From: Modicisalibacter coralii
GTDB taxonomy: Bacteria; Pseudomonadota; Gammaproteobacteria; Pseudomonadales; Halomonadaceae
DNA: 64,000 nt
Reading direction: 5' to 3'
Assembly: GCF_004117855.1 (NCBI RefSeq)
Contig: NZ_QWBW01000014.1
Span: 1 to 64,000 of the forward strand
The notes under the pieces were generated by a model. The model was not told where the DNA came from. It was given only the letters and a program-made list of their open reading frames with translations, and did not search any database. Positions 55,841-64,000 of the stretch are shown piece after piece. Each line of letters starts with the position of its first letter. Position 1 is the first letter of the stretch. Made by a program: the position numbers and the translations under genes.

Positions 55841-58788
55841 GTCGAGTGTCGCGCAGCACGGGGTGGCGGGGGCTGACGGCACTGGTGTGCCTGCTGGTCT
55901 GTGTCACGGCCTCGGCGGCGGTCAGCAGCGGCGGCTTCATCGCTTCGCCGGACGGTGACTTCCTCTATTCGGCCAATCTCGAAGCCGGCAGCGTCTCGCG
56001 GATCGCCGTCGAAGATCCCGACCAGCGCATCGAGCGCCACCTGGGCCGCGACGTCAGACGCCTGGCCCTGGCGCCCGACGCGGGGCTGCTGGCGGTGACC
56101 GACGATCTCGCCGAGAAGCTCTGGCTGCTCGACGCCGATACCCTCGAGGTCGAGAAGACCCTGTCGCTGGCGAAGAAACCCTTCGGCGTGGTCTACGATG
56201 CCCGCAACCGGCTGTTCTGGGTCACGCTCTTTGAATCGGCCGAGCTGGTCGGTGTCGGCCTCGACGGCAAGATCCGCCAGCGCCTCGGCACCGCCGACAC
56301 GCCGCGAGGCCTGGCGCTGCTCAGTGACGGCCGGCTACTGGTCAGCCACGCCATGACCGGCCAGGTGTCGCTCTACGACACCAGCCGCCTGCCGCCGAAG
56401 CGGGTCAAGCGCATCGACCTCGCCGTCGAGCAGAATCCCGACGAGAGCGTCTCCCAGGGCTTGCCGCGGCGCCTCGACGACATCGCCGTGTCGCCGGACG
56501 AGAGCGTCGCCTGGCTGCCCCACGTGCTGTGGAACTTCGACCACCCCTTCCAGTTCCAGTCGACGGTGTTTCCGGCGATTTCGGAGCTCGCGCTGACCCC
56601 GGGCAAGGAGCGCGAGATCCTGCCCTGGCGCAAGCAGCTGTTCCAGCAGATCAACCTGCAGAACACCCGCAACCGCACCCTGATCACCTCCAACCCCACG
56701 GACGCCGAGTTCTCCGCCAGCGGCAAGAAGGTCTACGTGACCATGGCGGGCAGCGAGGACGTGCTGGTCTTCGATCGCTCGCGCGGGGTCCACGACCCCG
56801 AGAAGCTCGGCCACAGCAAGCGTGGCCGTGGCACCGAGAGCGGCGCCCAGGCCTCGCAGCTGGTGCGCGACGTCCCCGGCGACAACCCGCGCGGGCTGGT
56901 GGCACTGGGCGACAAGCTCTACGTGCAGAACGCCATGAGCCTCGATGTCACGCGGCTGAATACCGGCGGCGACTCGCCCTTCGCGCGGGTTCGCGTCGAC
57001 ACCCCCCACTGGGCGAAACTGGTCGCCGAGGACCCGCTGCCGGCCCCGGTACGTCGCGGCAAGACGATCTTCAACGACGCCAATACCGCCGAGAACCCCG
57101 ACTACCCGATGGCCGGCGACTTCTGGATGAGTTGCGACAGCTGCCACGTCGACGGCTTCAACTTCACCAACCGCTACCTGATGGCGGCCGGCGAGGCCAA
57201 TCCCCACGGCCCCAACCGTTCGCCCAACACCGCCATCACCGGCCACGCCGGTCTCGAACACATGGTCGGCGGCGACTTCGTCGGCGACTACATCCGCATG
57301 ATCCAGGACACCCAGGGCGGGCTCGGCGAAGATACCCGCGACGGCGCCAAGCCGGTCGATCCCGATCACCCGCCGGCGGTGGTGAAGACGGCCATGGACG
57401 ATCTGCACGCCTACGTGACCCGCCGCCAGAACCTGCCCTACGTCTCCACCTGGCTGCGCTTCGACCGCGACGAACGCTTCGTCCACCCCGAGGAGTGGCT
57501 CAGCTCGGCCTCCTGCGCCGGCTGTCACAGCACCATCTACAAGCAGTGGGCCAACTCGAATCATCACTTCATGGGCGCCTCCAATCCCTATTACCGGGTG
57601 GTCGAGGACATCGCCGGCGAGAGCGAGGGTGAAGGCTTCCGCGCCTGGTGCCTGGGCTGTCACAACCCGCAGCGGCTGAGCGTGGGCAAGAAGACCCACG
57701 CCGACGACAACCGCATGTTCGACAGGGACGGCCAGACCCTGCTCGCCGAGTACCGGGACACCAGCCACGCTCTCGACGAGGGCACCGGCTGCCTGTTCTG
57801 CCACCGCATCACCCGGCTGGAGGACGCCGGCGGCAACGCCGCCTTCACCGTCAACCTCAAGGACCGCCCGACCTACCCCGGCGAGACCAGCGGCAACCCC
57901 ATGCTGCGCTGGTTCTCCGAGCGGTTGATCGGCGCCAAGCCCAAGGTTCATGCCGACTCCTACAGCCAGCCGTTCTACGACGACGCGCGCTTCTGCGGCA
58001 ACTGCCACGACGAGTTCTCGCCCGGCCCGGGATCCAAGATCGTCGGCACCTACCAGGCGTGGAAGACCTCCTCGTTCAACGACCCGGCACGCCCCGAGAA
58101 GCAGCGCAGCTGCATCGACTGCCACATGCACGGCGACATCTCGCGCATCGGCGAACCGGTTCCCGGGCGCAGCACCGACGGCGGGCCGATGAAGGAGAAC
58201 ATGGTCAGCCACCAGTTCACCGGCGCCAACTACCACCTGGCCGGATTGCGCAGCGACGAGCAGCGCCGCATGAGCATCGCGCTGCTGCGCACCGCCGCCA
58301 AGCTCGAGGAGCGGCTCGACGACGGCCGGCTGGTGGTCCGCGTGCGCAACGTCGGTGCCGCCCACAAGCTGCCCACCGGGGTCTCCGACTTCCGCCAGTT
58401 GTGGCTGCAGGTCACGGTCACCGACGCCAGCGGCCGGGAACTGATCCATAGCGGCTTCCCCGACGCCGACGGCAACCTGCCCGAGGACAGCCGCCTCTTC
58501 CGCAAGGTGATGGGCGACGAGAACGGCCGGCCGGTGAAACTGCACTTCTGGCGCTTCGCGCGGATGCTCGAGGACACCCGGATCCCCGCCGACGGCTACC
58601 GCGACGAGGCGTTCGAGTTGCCCGCCGACGTCGAATGGCCGATCACCGTCGACAGCAAGCTGCAGTTCCGCATCTACCCGCAGTGGATCACCGACCGCGT
58701 CCAGCAGGCATTCCCCGACCTGCCCACCCCCGACATCATCACCCTGAACCACCTTCGAGAGACCCTTGGAGCCGCCGATGCTGACTAG
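55837..58788 (+). CDS. Multihaem c-type cytochrome with N-terminal beta-propeller
   Basis: A 983-residue exported protein. After a signal peptide (about 1-28), residues 30-400 form YncE-like propeller blades (SPDGDFLYSANLEAGSVSRI, LALAPDAGLLAVTD, FSASGKKVYVTMAGSEDVLVFD). Six CxxCH haem sites follow: CDSCH 433, CAGCH 560, CLGCH 605, CLFCH 652, CGNCH 720, CIDCH 759. The first sits in a cytochrome-c-peroxidase/MauG-like segment; the rest are in a cytochrome c554-type cluster (ASCAGCHSTIYKQWANSNHH). A beta-rich domain without cysteines ends the protein. It overlaps the b-type cytochrome gene upstream and the FTR1 gene downstream (11 bases). A ferroxidase or electron-relay role for iron import is inferred. 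Confidence 0.88.
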   Translation: MSRVSRSTGWRGLTALVCLLVCVTASAAVSSGGFIASPDGDFLYSANLEAGSVSRIAVEDPDQRIERHLGRDVRRLALAPDAGLLAVTDDLAEKLWLLDADTLEVEKTLSLAKKPFGVVYDARNRLFWVTLFESAELVGVGLDGKIRQRLGTADTPRGLALLSDGRLLVSHAMTGQVSLYDTSRLPPKRVKRIDLAVEQNPDESVSQGLPRRLDDIAVSPDESVAWLPHVLWNFDHPFQFQSTVFPAISELALTPGKEREILPWRKQLFQQINLQNTRNRTLITSNPTDAEFSASGKKVYVTMAGSEDVLVFDRSRGVHDPEKLGHSKRGRGTESGAQASQLVRDVPGDNPRGLVALGDKLYVQNAMSLDVTRLNTGGDSPFARVRVDTPHWAKLVAEDPLPAPVRRGKTIFNDANTAENPDYPMAGDFWMSCDSCHVDGFNFTNRYLMAAGEANPHGPNRSPNTAITGHAGLEHMVGGDFVGDYIRMIQDTQGGLGEDTRDGAKPVDPDHPPAVVKTAMDDLHAYVTRRQNLPYVSTWLRFDRDERFVHPEEWLSSASCAGCHSTIYKQWANSNHHFMGASNPYYRVVEDIAGESEGEGFRAWCLGCHNPQRLSVGKKTHADDNRMFDRDGQTLLAEYRDTSHALDEGTGCLFCHRITRLEDAGGNAAFTVNLKDRPTYPGETSGNPMLRWFSERLIGAKPKVHADSYSQPFYDDARFCGNCHDEFSPGPGSKIVGTYQAWKTSSFNDPARPEKQRSCIDCHMHGDISRIGEPVPGRSTDGGPMKENMVSHQFTGANYHLAGLRSDEQRRMSIALLRTAAKLEERLDDGRLVVRVRNVGAAHKLPTGVSDFRQLWLQVTVTDASGRELIHSGFPDADGNLPEDSRLFRKVMGDENGRPVKLHFWRFARMLEDTRIPADGYRDEAFELPADVEWPITVDSKLQFRIYPQWITDRVQQAFPDLPTPDIITLNHLRETLGAADAD

Positions 58789-59602
58789 CTTCCTGATCAC
58801 CTTCCGGGAGGGCCTGGAGGCCTTTCTGCTGGTGGGCGTGATCCTCGTCCACCTGGCCAAGCTGGATGCCCGACGCTACTTTCGCTACATCTATCTGGGC
58901 GTCATCGCGGGCCTGGTGGTGTCGTTCGTCGCCGCCGTGATGTTCCAGGTGGTGGTCGATCAGTTTCACCAGCAGCAGTATCGGCAGATCTTCATGGCGG
59001 TGATCATGCTCACCGCCGCCGCGGTGCTCACCTACATGGTGACCTGGATGAGCAGGCAGGCGGGCAGGAAGGTCTCGCAGGTCCACGAGGATCTCTCGCA
59101 ACTGGTCTCCGGCGGCGACGTGCTGGGCCTGTCGCTGCTGGCCTTCGTCTCGATCGCCCGCGAGGGCCTGGAAACCGTGCTGTTCTTCTCGGCGCTGACC
59201 TACAGTGGCGGCGCCGGCGGCCTGCAGGGCAGCGTCACGGGCGCCCTGATCGGGCTGGTGGCGGCCGTGGCGCTGGTCTGGGTGGTCTTCTCGCGGGCCC
59301 GCAAGGTGCCGCTGCAGCCGCTGTTCCGTTATACCAGCCTGCTGCTGATCGTGATCGCCGCCGGACTGCTGGCCTCGGCCACCAACATCCTGCAGGCCGC
59401 CGAGGTACTGCCGCTGTTCCAGGGCCAGTTGTTCGACCTGTCCGGCGTGCTCAGCGACCAGGGCCCGTTCGGCATGTTCCTGCGCGGCCTGTTCGGCTAC
59501 AACGCCACTCCGACCACCGCCCAGTTCGCGGTATGGGCCGTCTACCTGGCGGTATTCCTGGTCATCTGGCAACGGAGCTATCGTCATGCCCAGCACGGCT
59601 AA
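58778..59602 (+). CDS. FTR1 family iron permease
   Basis: A 274-residue membrane protein with seven helices and the two REGLE iron-translocation motifs of FTR1/EfeU (Arg10-Glu14 in FREGLEAFLL and Arg128-Glu132 in AREGLETVLFF). It imports iron, in known systems coupled to Fe(II) oxidation by a partner. The partner genes EfeO, EfeB, FtrA, FtrB and FtrD are all absent; instead it is embedded between a multihaem cytochrome and an FAD enzyme. ATG 58778 (MLTSFLIT) has TTGGAG upstream; its last 17 bases overlap the next gene. Confidence 0.93.
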   Translation: MLTSFLITFREGLEAFLLVGVILVHLAKLDARRYFRYIYLGVIAGLVVSFVAAVMFQVVVDQFHQQQYRQIFMAVIMLTAAAVLTYMVTWMSRQAGRKVSQVHEDLSQLVSGGDVLGLSLLAFVSIAREGLETVLFFSALTYSGGAGGLQGSVTGALIGLVAAVALVWVVFSRARKVPLQPLFRYTSLLLIVIAAGLLASATNILQAAEVLPLFQGQLFDLSGVLSDQGPFGMFLRGLFGYNATPTTAQFAVWAVYLAVFLVIWQRSYRHAQHG

Positions 59603-61025
59603 CGTGCCCCCCCGCGCCGACCACGTCGCCGTGCTCGGCGGCGGCCCGGCCGGCCTCGCCGCCGCCTGGAAGCTGATCGAGAACGGCTGCAAGGTCACGG
59701 TACTGGAAGCCGAGGGCGGTGTCGGCGGCCTGGCCGCCACCCAGGTGTTCGAGGGCCGTGCCGGCACCTACCGTTTCGACTTCGGCGGCCACCGCTTTCT
59801 GACCAAGAACCCGGAGCTGCTGGCGTTCATCGAGCAGCTCATGGGCGACGACCTGATGCACGCCCAGCGCTCCAGCGTGATCCGCTACAAGGGGCGCACC
59901 TACGACTACCCGCTGTCGCTGGGCAACCTGCTGCGCAACGCCCCGCCCGGGCTGCTCGCCGGGGCCTCCCTCGATCTGCTGAACAAGACCCTGCGCCCGC
60001 CGAATCTCGAGGAGCGCGACGACGAGATCAGCTTCGCCGAGTGGATCGAGGCGCGCTTCGGCAAGACGCTGTATCGCAACTTCTTCGAGGGCTACACCGG
60101 CAAGCTGTGGGGCATCGACCCGCGCCAGCTCTCCGGCGACTGGGCGGCCCAGCGCATCAGCCTGATCGACCTGCGCGACGTCGCCCGCCGGCTGATCCAG
60201 CGTCGTGGCGACACCCCGCGCACCTACGCCCGCCACTACCGCTACCCGCGTCACGGCTTCGGCATGATCTTCGACAACCTGGTCGATCTCATCCATCGTC
60301 ACGGCGGCGAGGTGATCACCGGCGCGCCGGTCAAGGGCTTCGTCCGCGAGGCAGGCCGCATCAAGGCGGTGCGCTTCGGCCGCGACGGCGACGAAGGCGA
60401 GATGCCGGTGGATGCGGTGATCAGCAGCCTGCCGCTGCCCGAGATGGTGCGCATGCTCGGCGGCGAATCGCGGCTGGGCTTTCGCGCGCTGCGCTTTCTC
60501 AACATGCCGATGCGCGGCCCGGACATCTCGCCGCACACCTGGCAGTACCTGTCGGACCCGGACATTCTCGCCACCCGTCTGCAGGAACCGCGTCGTCGCT
60601 CGCCCTACATGGCCCCCGAAGGCCATACCTCGGTGATGCTCGAGATCCCCTGCAACGTCGGCGACGCCACCTGGCGGATGGACGGCGAGACGCTGCGCGA
60701 GCGTGCCCACGCCGACCTCGAACGCCTGGGCATCCCCCGCGAGCGCGCCACCGGCGAGCACTTCTCCGCCTACGCCGCGCATGCCTACCCGCTGATGGCG
60801 CTGGGCTACCATCAGGAGCGTCAGCGCAACCTGGGCTATCTGGGCCGCTTCGACAACCTGCTGATGTGTGGCCGCCAGGGCACCTTCCGCTACATCTTCA
60901 CCGACACCGCCATGGAGATGGGCCAGTTGGCGGCCCAAGCCTTGCTGGAACAAAGAGACCTTCGCCATGAGATCTACAATCACCGCAACGAGAAGACCGT
61001 CATCGAGACCCAAAGCGTCGCCTGA
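59586..61025 (+). CDS. FAD-dependent amine-oxidase-like / UDP-galactopyranose-mutase-like enzyme
   Basis: A 479-residue flavoprotein with an N-terminal FAD fold (VAVLGGGPAGLAAAWKLIENG, about residues 14-34) and the protoporphyrinogen-oxidase/mutase-type motif FDFGGHRFLTKNPEL. A C-terminal FAD segment (GRFDNLLMCGRQGTFRYIFTDTAMEMG) closes the fold. No signal peptide, so it is cytoplasmic. Relatives act on sugars, porphyrins or carotenoids. Next to a GT-C glycosyltransferase, a sugar-nucleotide role is possible; next to cytochromes, a porphyrin role is equally possible. It overlaps both neighbours. Confidence 0.83.
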   Translation: MPSTANVPPRADHVAVLGGGPAGLAAAWKLIENGCKVTVLEAEGGVGGLAATQVFEGRAGTYRFDFGGHRFLTKNPELLAFIEQLMGDDLMHAQRSSVIRYKGRTYDYPLSLGNLLRNAPPGLLAGASLDLLNKTLRPPNLEERDDEISFAEWIEARFGKTLYRNFFEGYTGKLWGIDPRQLSGDWAAQRISLIDLRDVARRLIQRRGDTPRTYARHYRYPRHGFGMIFDNLVDLIHRHGGEVITGAPVKGFVREAGRIKAVRFGRDGDEGEMPVDAVISSLPLPEMVRMLGGESRLGFRALRFLNMPMRGPDISPHTWQYLSDPDILATRLQEPRRRSPYMAPEGHTSVMLEIPCNVGDATWRMDGETLRERAHADLERLGIPRERATGEHFSAYAAHAYPLMALGYHQERQRNLGYLGRFDNLLMCGRQGTFRYIFTDTAMEMGQLAAQALLEQRDLRHEIYNHRNEKTVIETQSVA

Positions 61026-61605
61026 GCCCCGCCCGGCGCTCCACCTCTGGCTGCTGGCGCTGCTGGTACTGCTCGCCCTGACGACCGGCCAGGCCTGGGC
61101 CTACTCCTATGCCGCCGCCGGCAAGGAGCCACTGATCGAGGGCCGCCAGGCACTGCTCGACGCCCTGGCCGCCGACGATCAGGCCAAAGCGCTCGAGACC
61201 CTCGAGGATCTGAAGCCGGAGCTGGCCTACCTGCAGGAAGACTTCGACCGCGACTATTACGCCGAGCTCGAGAGCGCGGTGAAGAGCGGCGACACGGACA
61301 CCGTGGTCGCGGCCCTCGACAGCGCCTTCGTCGCCGAGATCCGGCGCCGCCTGGACGGCGCCGGCGAACACCTCGACGACTACCAGACCGCCAAGGCGCT
61401 GGTGTTCAAGGCCAAGCGCTTTCTCGATCTGGTCACGCCGCAGCTCGACGCCGATGCTCGCGACGCCGCCAACCAGGCGATCAACGCCGGCATGGACGCG
61501 CTGGGCAACCCCGGGGTGTTCGGCGTGGGTCAGAAGCCGGCCGACCCGGACGCCTACCGCGAGGCCAGAAAACACCTGCTGGAGGTCCTCGCGCCGCTGC
61601 AATGA
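60967..61605 (+). CDS. Helical exported protein of the FTR1 operon
   Basis: A 212-residue protein with a basic N-terminus, a hydrophobic segment (LWLLALLVLLALTTGQAWA, about residues 27-45) that is either signal peptide or anchor, and a mature helical domain rich in Asp and Glu (YAAAGKEPLIEGRQALLDALAADD, LDDYQTAKALVFKAKRFL). I do not recognise the family with certainty; similar helical segments precede FTR1 domains in some bacterial permeases. It could bind iron in the periplasm for the permease. The ATG at 60967 lies inside the FAD gene (59-base overlap), and the stop overlaps the next start. Confidence 0.72.
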   Translation: MRSTITATRRPSSRPKASPEPRPALHLWLLALLVLLALTTGQAWAYSYAAAGKEPLIEGRQALLDALAADDQAKALETLEDLKPELAYLQEDFDRDYYAELESAVKSGDTDTVVAALDSAFVAEIRRRLDGAGEHLDDYQTAKALVFKAKRFLDLVTPQLDADARDAANQAINAGMDALGNPGVFGVGQKPADPDAYREARKHLLEVLAPLQ

Positions 61606-62984
61606 GCGCTTCGCCCCACCGCCTGCGCCGCCCGGCTTCACGCTGGTCGGGCAGCCTTGCCGGGCTCGCGGCGCTCATCCTGGGCGCCGTACTGCTGTGG
61701 CGTTTCCCGGCCCTGCCCGGCAGCGACGATGCGCTGTTCCTGGCCCGCGGCGTCGAGCATTTCAGCGTCCTCGCGTTCTCGCCCAACTTCCCCGGCTACC
61801 CGGGGATGATCTGGCTGGCCCGCCTGCTGGCCCCTGTCACCGCCACGCCCTTCGCCGCGCTGTTCGGCGTCTCGCTGGTCGCCACCCTGGCGATGGCCTG
61901 GCTTGCCGGCGCGCTTTATCGCCGGCTGCTCGACGACGCCCTCGGCGGCCTGACGGTGACCCTGTTGATTCTCGCCACCCCGCTGACCGGCCAGGTGGCG
62001 ATCTCCGGTCTCACCGACGGCCCCGGCCTTTGCCTGCTGTTGCTGGCCGGTTGGCTGGCGCTGCGCGGCGGCGGCGTCACCACCGGCCTGGCCTGGGGGC
62101 TGGGCGGGTGCGTGCGGCCCACCTACGCGCTGCTGTGGCTGGCCCAGGCGGGCGGCTTCCTGCGTCGCCCCGGCTGGCCATGGCGGCGTTTCGTCGTCGC
62201 CGTCATCTTCATGGTATTGGCCGCGCTGGCCTTCGTCTGGCAGGCCGACGGCCACGCCTACGTCGCCGAGGGCTGGCGCTTCGTGATGGGCCATTTCCTG
62301 ATCTGGGGCGAGGCGGCCGGCGCCCGCGACGCCCACACCAGTTGGCCCGGCGCGTTGCGCGAGGCTGGCGTGCAGGGCGTGATCTGGGCACTGCTGGGGC
62401 TGGTCGTGGCCCTCGCCACCCCGTGGCTGACACGGCATCGCCCGGCCCTGCGCCCCTGGCTGCTGCTGTGGTGGCTGGCGCTGGCCTGGACCGCCCTGGC
62501 CCAGAACCCGCAGCATCTGCGTCACCTGCTGCCGCTCGTCGCGCTCGGCGGGTTACTCGCCGTCGCCGCGCTGCGCGCCCTGCTGCCGAGGTACCTGGCG
62601 ACGGGGCTGCTCGCCGCGCTGCTGCTCGGCCAGGGCACGCTGCTGGTCGGGGCGCTAGCCGGCGCCCCGCGCCTGGCGCCGGTCCAGCAGGCGATCGCCT
62701 ATCTGCGCCATCATCCCGGCGACTCGCAACTGGTGACCCACCACGAGGTCGAGCTGCTGCGCGCGGCGCTGCCCCGGTTGGGGGTCACCGACGCCTACTA
62801 CCACGGCGACGCCGCCATTCGCCTGCGCGCGGGCAGCTGGCGGCTGGTCTCGACAGCCGCCCTGGTCAAAGCCTTCGACGGCCGGCGTTGCGCCTTCTTT
62901 CCTGCCCGACTGACCGGCGACACGCCACTCTGGCTGGTACATACGCGAGCCCCTTGCCCGCGAAAGCAACGGGCCGCTCGATGA
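61602..62984 (+). CDS. GT-C fold glycosyltransferase (ArnT/PMT-like)
   Basis: A 460-residue membrane protein with about 10-12 helices. The first periplasmic loop holds the paired acidic motif GSDDALFLARG (about residues 40-50) used by GT-C enzymes to bind lipid-linked sugars, and a soluble C-terminal domain follows. It would transfer a sugar from a polyprenyl donor to a lipid, glycan or protein outside the membrane. Its presence at the end of an iron operon is unexpected; one of the exported proteins might be its acceptor. It starts four bases before the preceding stop. Confidence 0.78.
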   Translation: MSASPHRLRRPASRWSGSLAGLAALILGAVLLWRFPALPGSDDALFLARGVEHFSVLAFSPNFPGYPGMIWLARLLAPVTATPFAALFGVSLVATLAMAWLAGALYRRLLDDALGGLTVTLLILATPLTGQVAISGLTDGPGLCLLLLAGWLALRGGGVTTGLAWGLGGCVRPTYALLWLAQAGGFLRRPGWPWRRFVVAVIFMVLAALAFVWQADGHAYVAEGWRFVMGHFLIWGEAAGARDAHTSWPGALREAGVQGVIWALLGLVVALATPWLTRHRPALRPWLLLWWLALAWTALAQNPQHLRHLLPLVALGGLLAVAALRALLPRYLATGLLAALLLGQGTLLVGALAGAPRLAPVQQAIAYLRHHPGDSQLVTHHEVELLRAALPRLGVTDAYYHGDAAIRLRAGSWRLVSTAALVKAFDGRRCAFFPARLTGDTPLWLVHTRAPCPRKQRAAR

Positions 62985-62993
62985 GCGGCCCGT
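62969..62993. terminator. Bidirectional terminator, GT-C gene / pepN
   Basis: ACGGGCCGCTC-GAT-GAGCGGCCCGT with perfect 11-bp arms; the loop and right arm include the stop codon of the GT-C gene (62982-62984). It lies between convergent genes. Confidence 0.82.
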
Positions 62994-63020
62994 CGTCCTG
63001 CCTGTCGTCGTTGACGCGGA

Positions 63021-64000
63021 TCAGCCGGCCAGCGCCTTGTCGACCACCTCGTAGACGTTGGGCGAGAGCTCCTCGGCCTGGATGCGTTCGAGTTCGGCCT
63101 TCATCAGCGCCTGGCGCTGCTCGTCGTAGCGCTGCCAGCGGGTCAGCGGGGTGATGATCCGCGCGGCGATCTCCGGGTTGAGCCGGTTGAGCTCGATCAC
63201 CACATCGGCCAGCAGCTTGTAGCCCTCGCCGTCGAGGCGATGGAAGTTGACCCGGTTCTGGCCGGCGAAGGCGCCGATCAGCGCGCGCACCCGGTTGGGG
63301 TTCTTGAGCGAGAACGCCGGGTGATCCATCAGGTACTTGACGCGCTCCAGGGCGTCGGACTGCGGCCGGGTGACCTGGATGCTGAACCACTGATCCATGA
63401 CCAGCGGATCGTGGGCCCACTTTTCGCCGAAGGCCTTGAGCAGCGGATCGGCGACGTCACCCCGCGAGCTGTGCACCAGCAGGGTCAGCGCCGCGCGCAC
63501 GTCGGTCATGTTGTGCTGATCCTCGAACTGCTGACGGGCCAGTTCGACCGCTTCCTCGTCCTCGATGCTCATCAGGTACGCCAGGGCGACGTTCTTGAGG
63601 CGCCGTTCGGCGATCTGCTCGGCGGTCGGCGCGTAGGGCGCGTCGCTGCGGTTGGCCTGATAGAGCGCCAGGAAGTCGTCGCGCAGCGCCAGGGCCAGCG
63701 ACTGGCGGACGAACTCCCGCGCGGCGTGGATGGCGTCGACATCGACCACCGGCTGCTGCTCGGCGATGTAGGCCTCGGAAGGCAGCGTGAGCATCTCGGC
63801 GAGTACCGCCTTGTCGTCGGCGGGCTCGGTGAGCAGCGTGCGGAACGCCTCGATGACCCGCGCGTCCATCACTTTCTCGACGCCGTTGCGGTGCGCGGCG
63901 ATCAGGTCGTCGAGCGCCAGCAGCGCCAGACGCTGACCGGCGTCCCAGCGGTTGAAGCCATCGGAATCGTGCTGCAGCAGGAAGGCCAGATCCTCGCGGC
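63021..64000 (-). CDS. pepN: Aminopeptidase N, C-terminal part (gene runs off the window)
   Basis: 326 residues of the C-terminal helical domain (DUF3458 type) of the M1 zinc aminopeptidase PepN, ending ELSPNVYEVVDKALAG. The catalytic HEXXH part lies beyond the right edge. The frame stays open to base 64000 (REDLAFLLQHDSDGFNRWDAG at the edge), so the methionine codons near 63870 are internal. PepN trims N-terminal residues from peptides in the cytoplasm. Confidence 0.93.
   Translation of the reverse strand, partial: REDLAFLLQHDSDGFNRWDAGQRLALLALDDLIAAHRNGVEKVMDARVIEAFRTLLTEPADDKAVLAEMLTLPSEAYIAEQQPVVDVDAIHAAREFVRQSLALALRDDFLALYQANRSDAPYAPTAEQIAERRLKNVALAYLMSIEDEEAVELARQQFEDQHNMTDVRAALTLLVHSSRGDVADPLLKAFGEKWAHDPLVMDQWFSIQVTRPQSDALERVKYLMDHPAFSLKNPNRVRALIGAFAGQNRVNFHRLDGEGYKLLADVVIELNRLNPEIAARIITPLTRWQRYDEQRQALMKAELERIQAEELSPNVYEVVDKALAG

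Overview
The window is 64 kb of dense, high-GC gammaproteobacterial chromosome. Gene content (reductive pyrimidine catabolism, PhhR-PhhABC, NasST, ModABC, a C-terminal aminopeptidase N gene, many osmolyte- and amine-type transporters) and codon use suggest a moderately halophilic member of the Halomonadaceae (Halomonas/Chromohalobacter/Salinicola-like). That assignment is an inference, because no rRNA gene is present. No CRISPR array, rRNA, tRNA or intact insertion sequence was seen.

Layout. 0-2.7 kb: pirin tail and an M23 murein endopeptidase. 2.7-6.3 kb: nitrate sensing (nasT-nasS) divergent from a NarK/NasA nitrate transporter, which has a sigma-54 promoter and an ANTAR-type leader RNA. 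6.5-7.6 kb: an orphan sugar-type ABC binding protein. 7.7-15.7 kb: a complete reductive pyrimidine catabolic locus (NCS1 permease, beta-ureidopropionase, dihydropyrimidinase, PreT, PreA, RutR-like regulator). A yeast-type cytosine deaminase at 37.5 kb could feed the same route. 15.9-19.8 kb: peroxiredoxin and a four-gene polar amino acid ABC importer. 19.9-24.0 kb: an AraC/GyrI regulator, a short ModE and modABC with a ModE box over the promoter. 24-31 kb: acetyltransferase, LysR, DUF1127, then a GntR-controlled set of two amine/amino-acid oxidases around an NhaC-type transporter, preceded by tandem palindromic operators and a 17-codon leader ORF. 31.1-31.8 kb: a higBA toxin-antitoxin pair. 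31.8-36.1 kb: PhhR/TyrR divergent from phhA-phhB-phhC. 36-44.6 kb: MarR, lipoprotein, cytosine deaminase, YegS-like lipid kinase, Bcr/CflA exporter, MgtC, a formate/nitrite-type channel, leuA, a 138-bp imperfectly palindromic intergenic repeat and an Lrp regulator. 44.6-50.7 kb: small accessory genes (monooxygenase, two GNATs, TPR-like protein, SleB-like hydrolase, YjfB, MFS exporter, aspartate racemase, DUF1127). 51-52.9 kb: nfo, a small membrane protein and IalB. 63.0-64 kb: the C-terminal part of pepN.

The most interesting stretch is 52.9-63.0 kb. A Fur-like box overlaps the promoter of a 675-residue exported protein of unknown fold. A second Fur-like box precedes a tightly overlapping operon encoding a four-helix b-type cytochrome, a 983-residue exported protein with an N-terminal beta-propeller and six CxxCH haem motifs, an FTR1 iron permease, an FAD amine-oxidase-like enzyme, a helical exported protein and a GT-C glycosyltransferase. 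I read this as an iron-starvation-induced uptake machine in which a cytochrome b/multihaem cytochrome c chain takes the place of the usual EfeO/EfeB or FtrA/B/D partners of FTR1. I do not know of a characterised system with this composition.

Control elements that can be read directly include bidirectional hairpin terminators between most convergent pairs, the NasT leader RNA, the ModE box, GntR operators, the higBA operator and the two Fur boxes.
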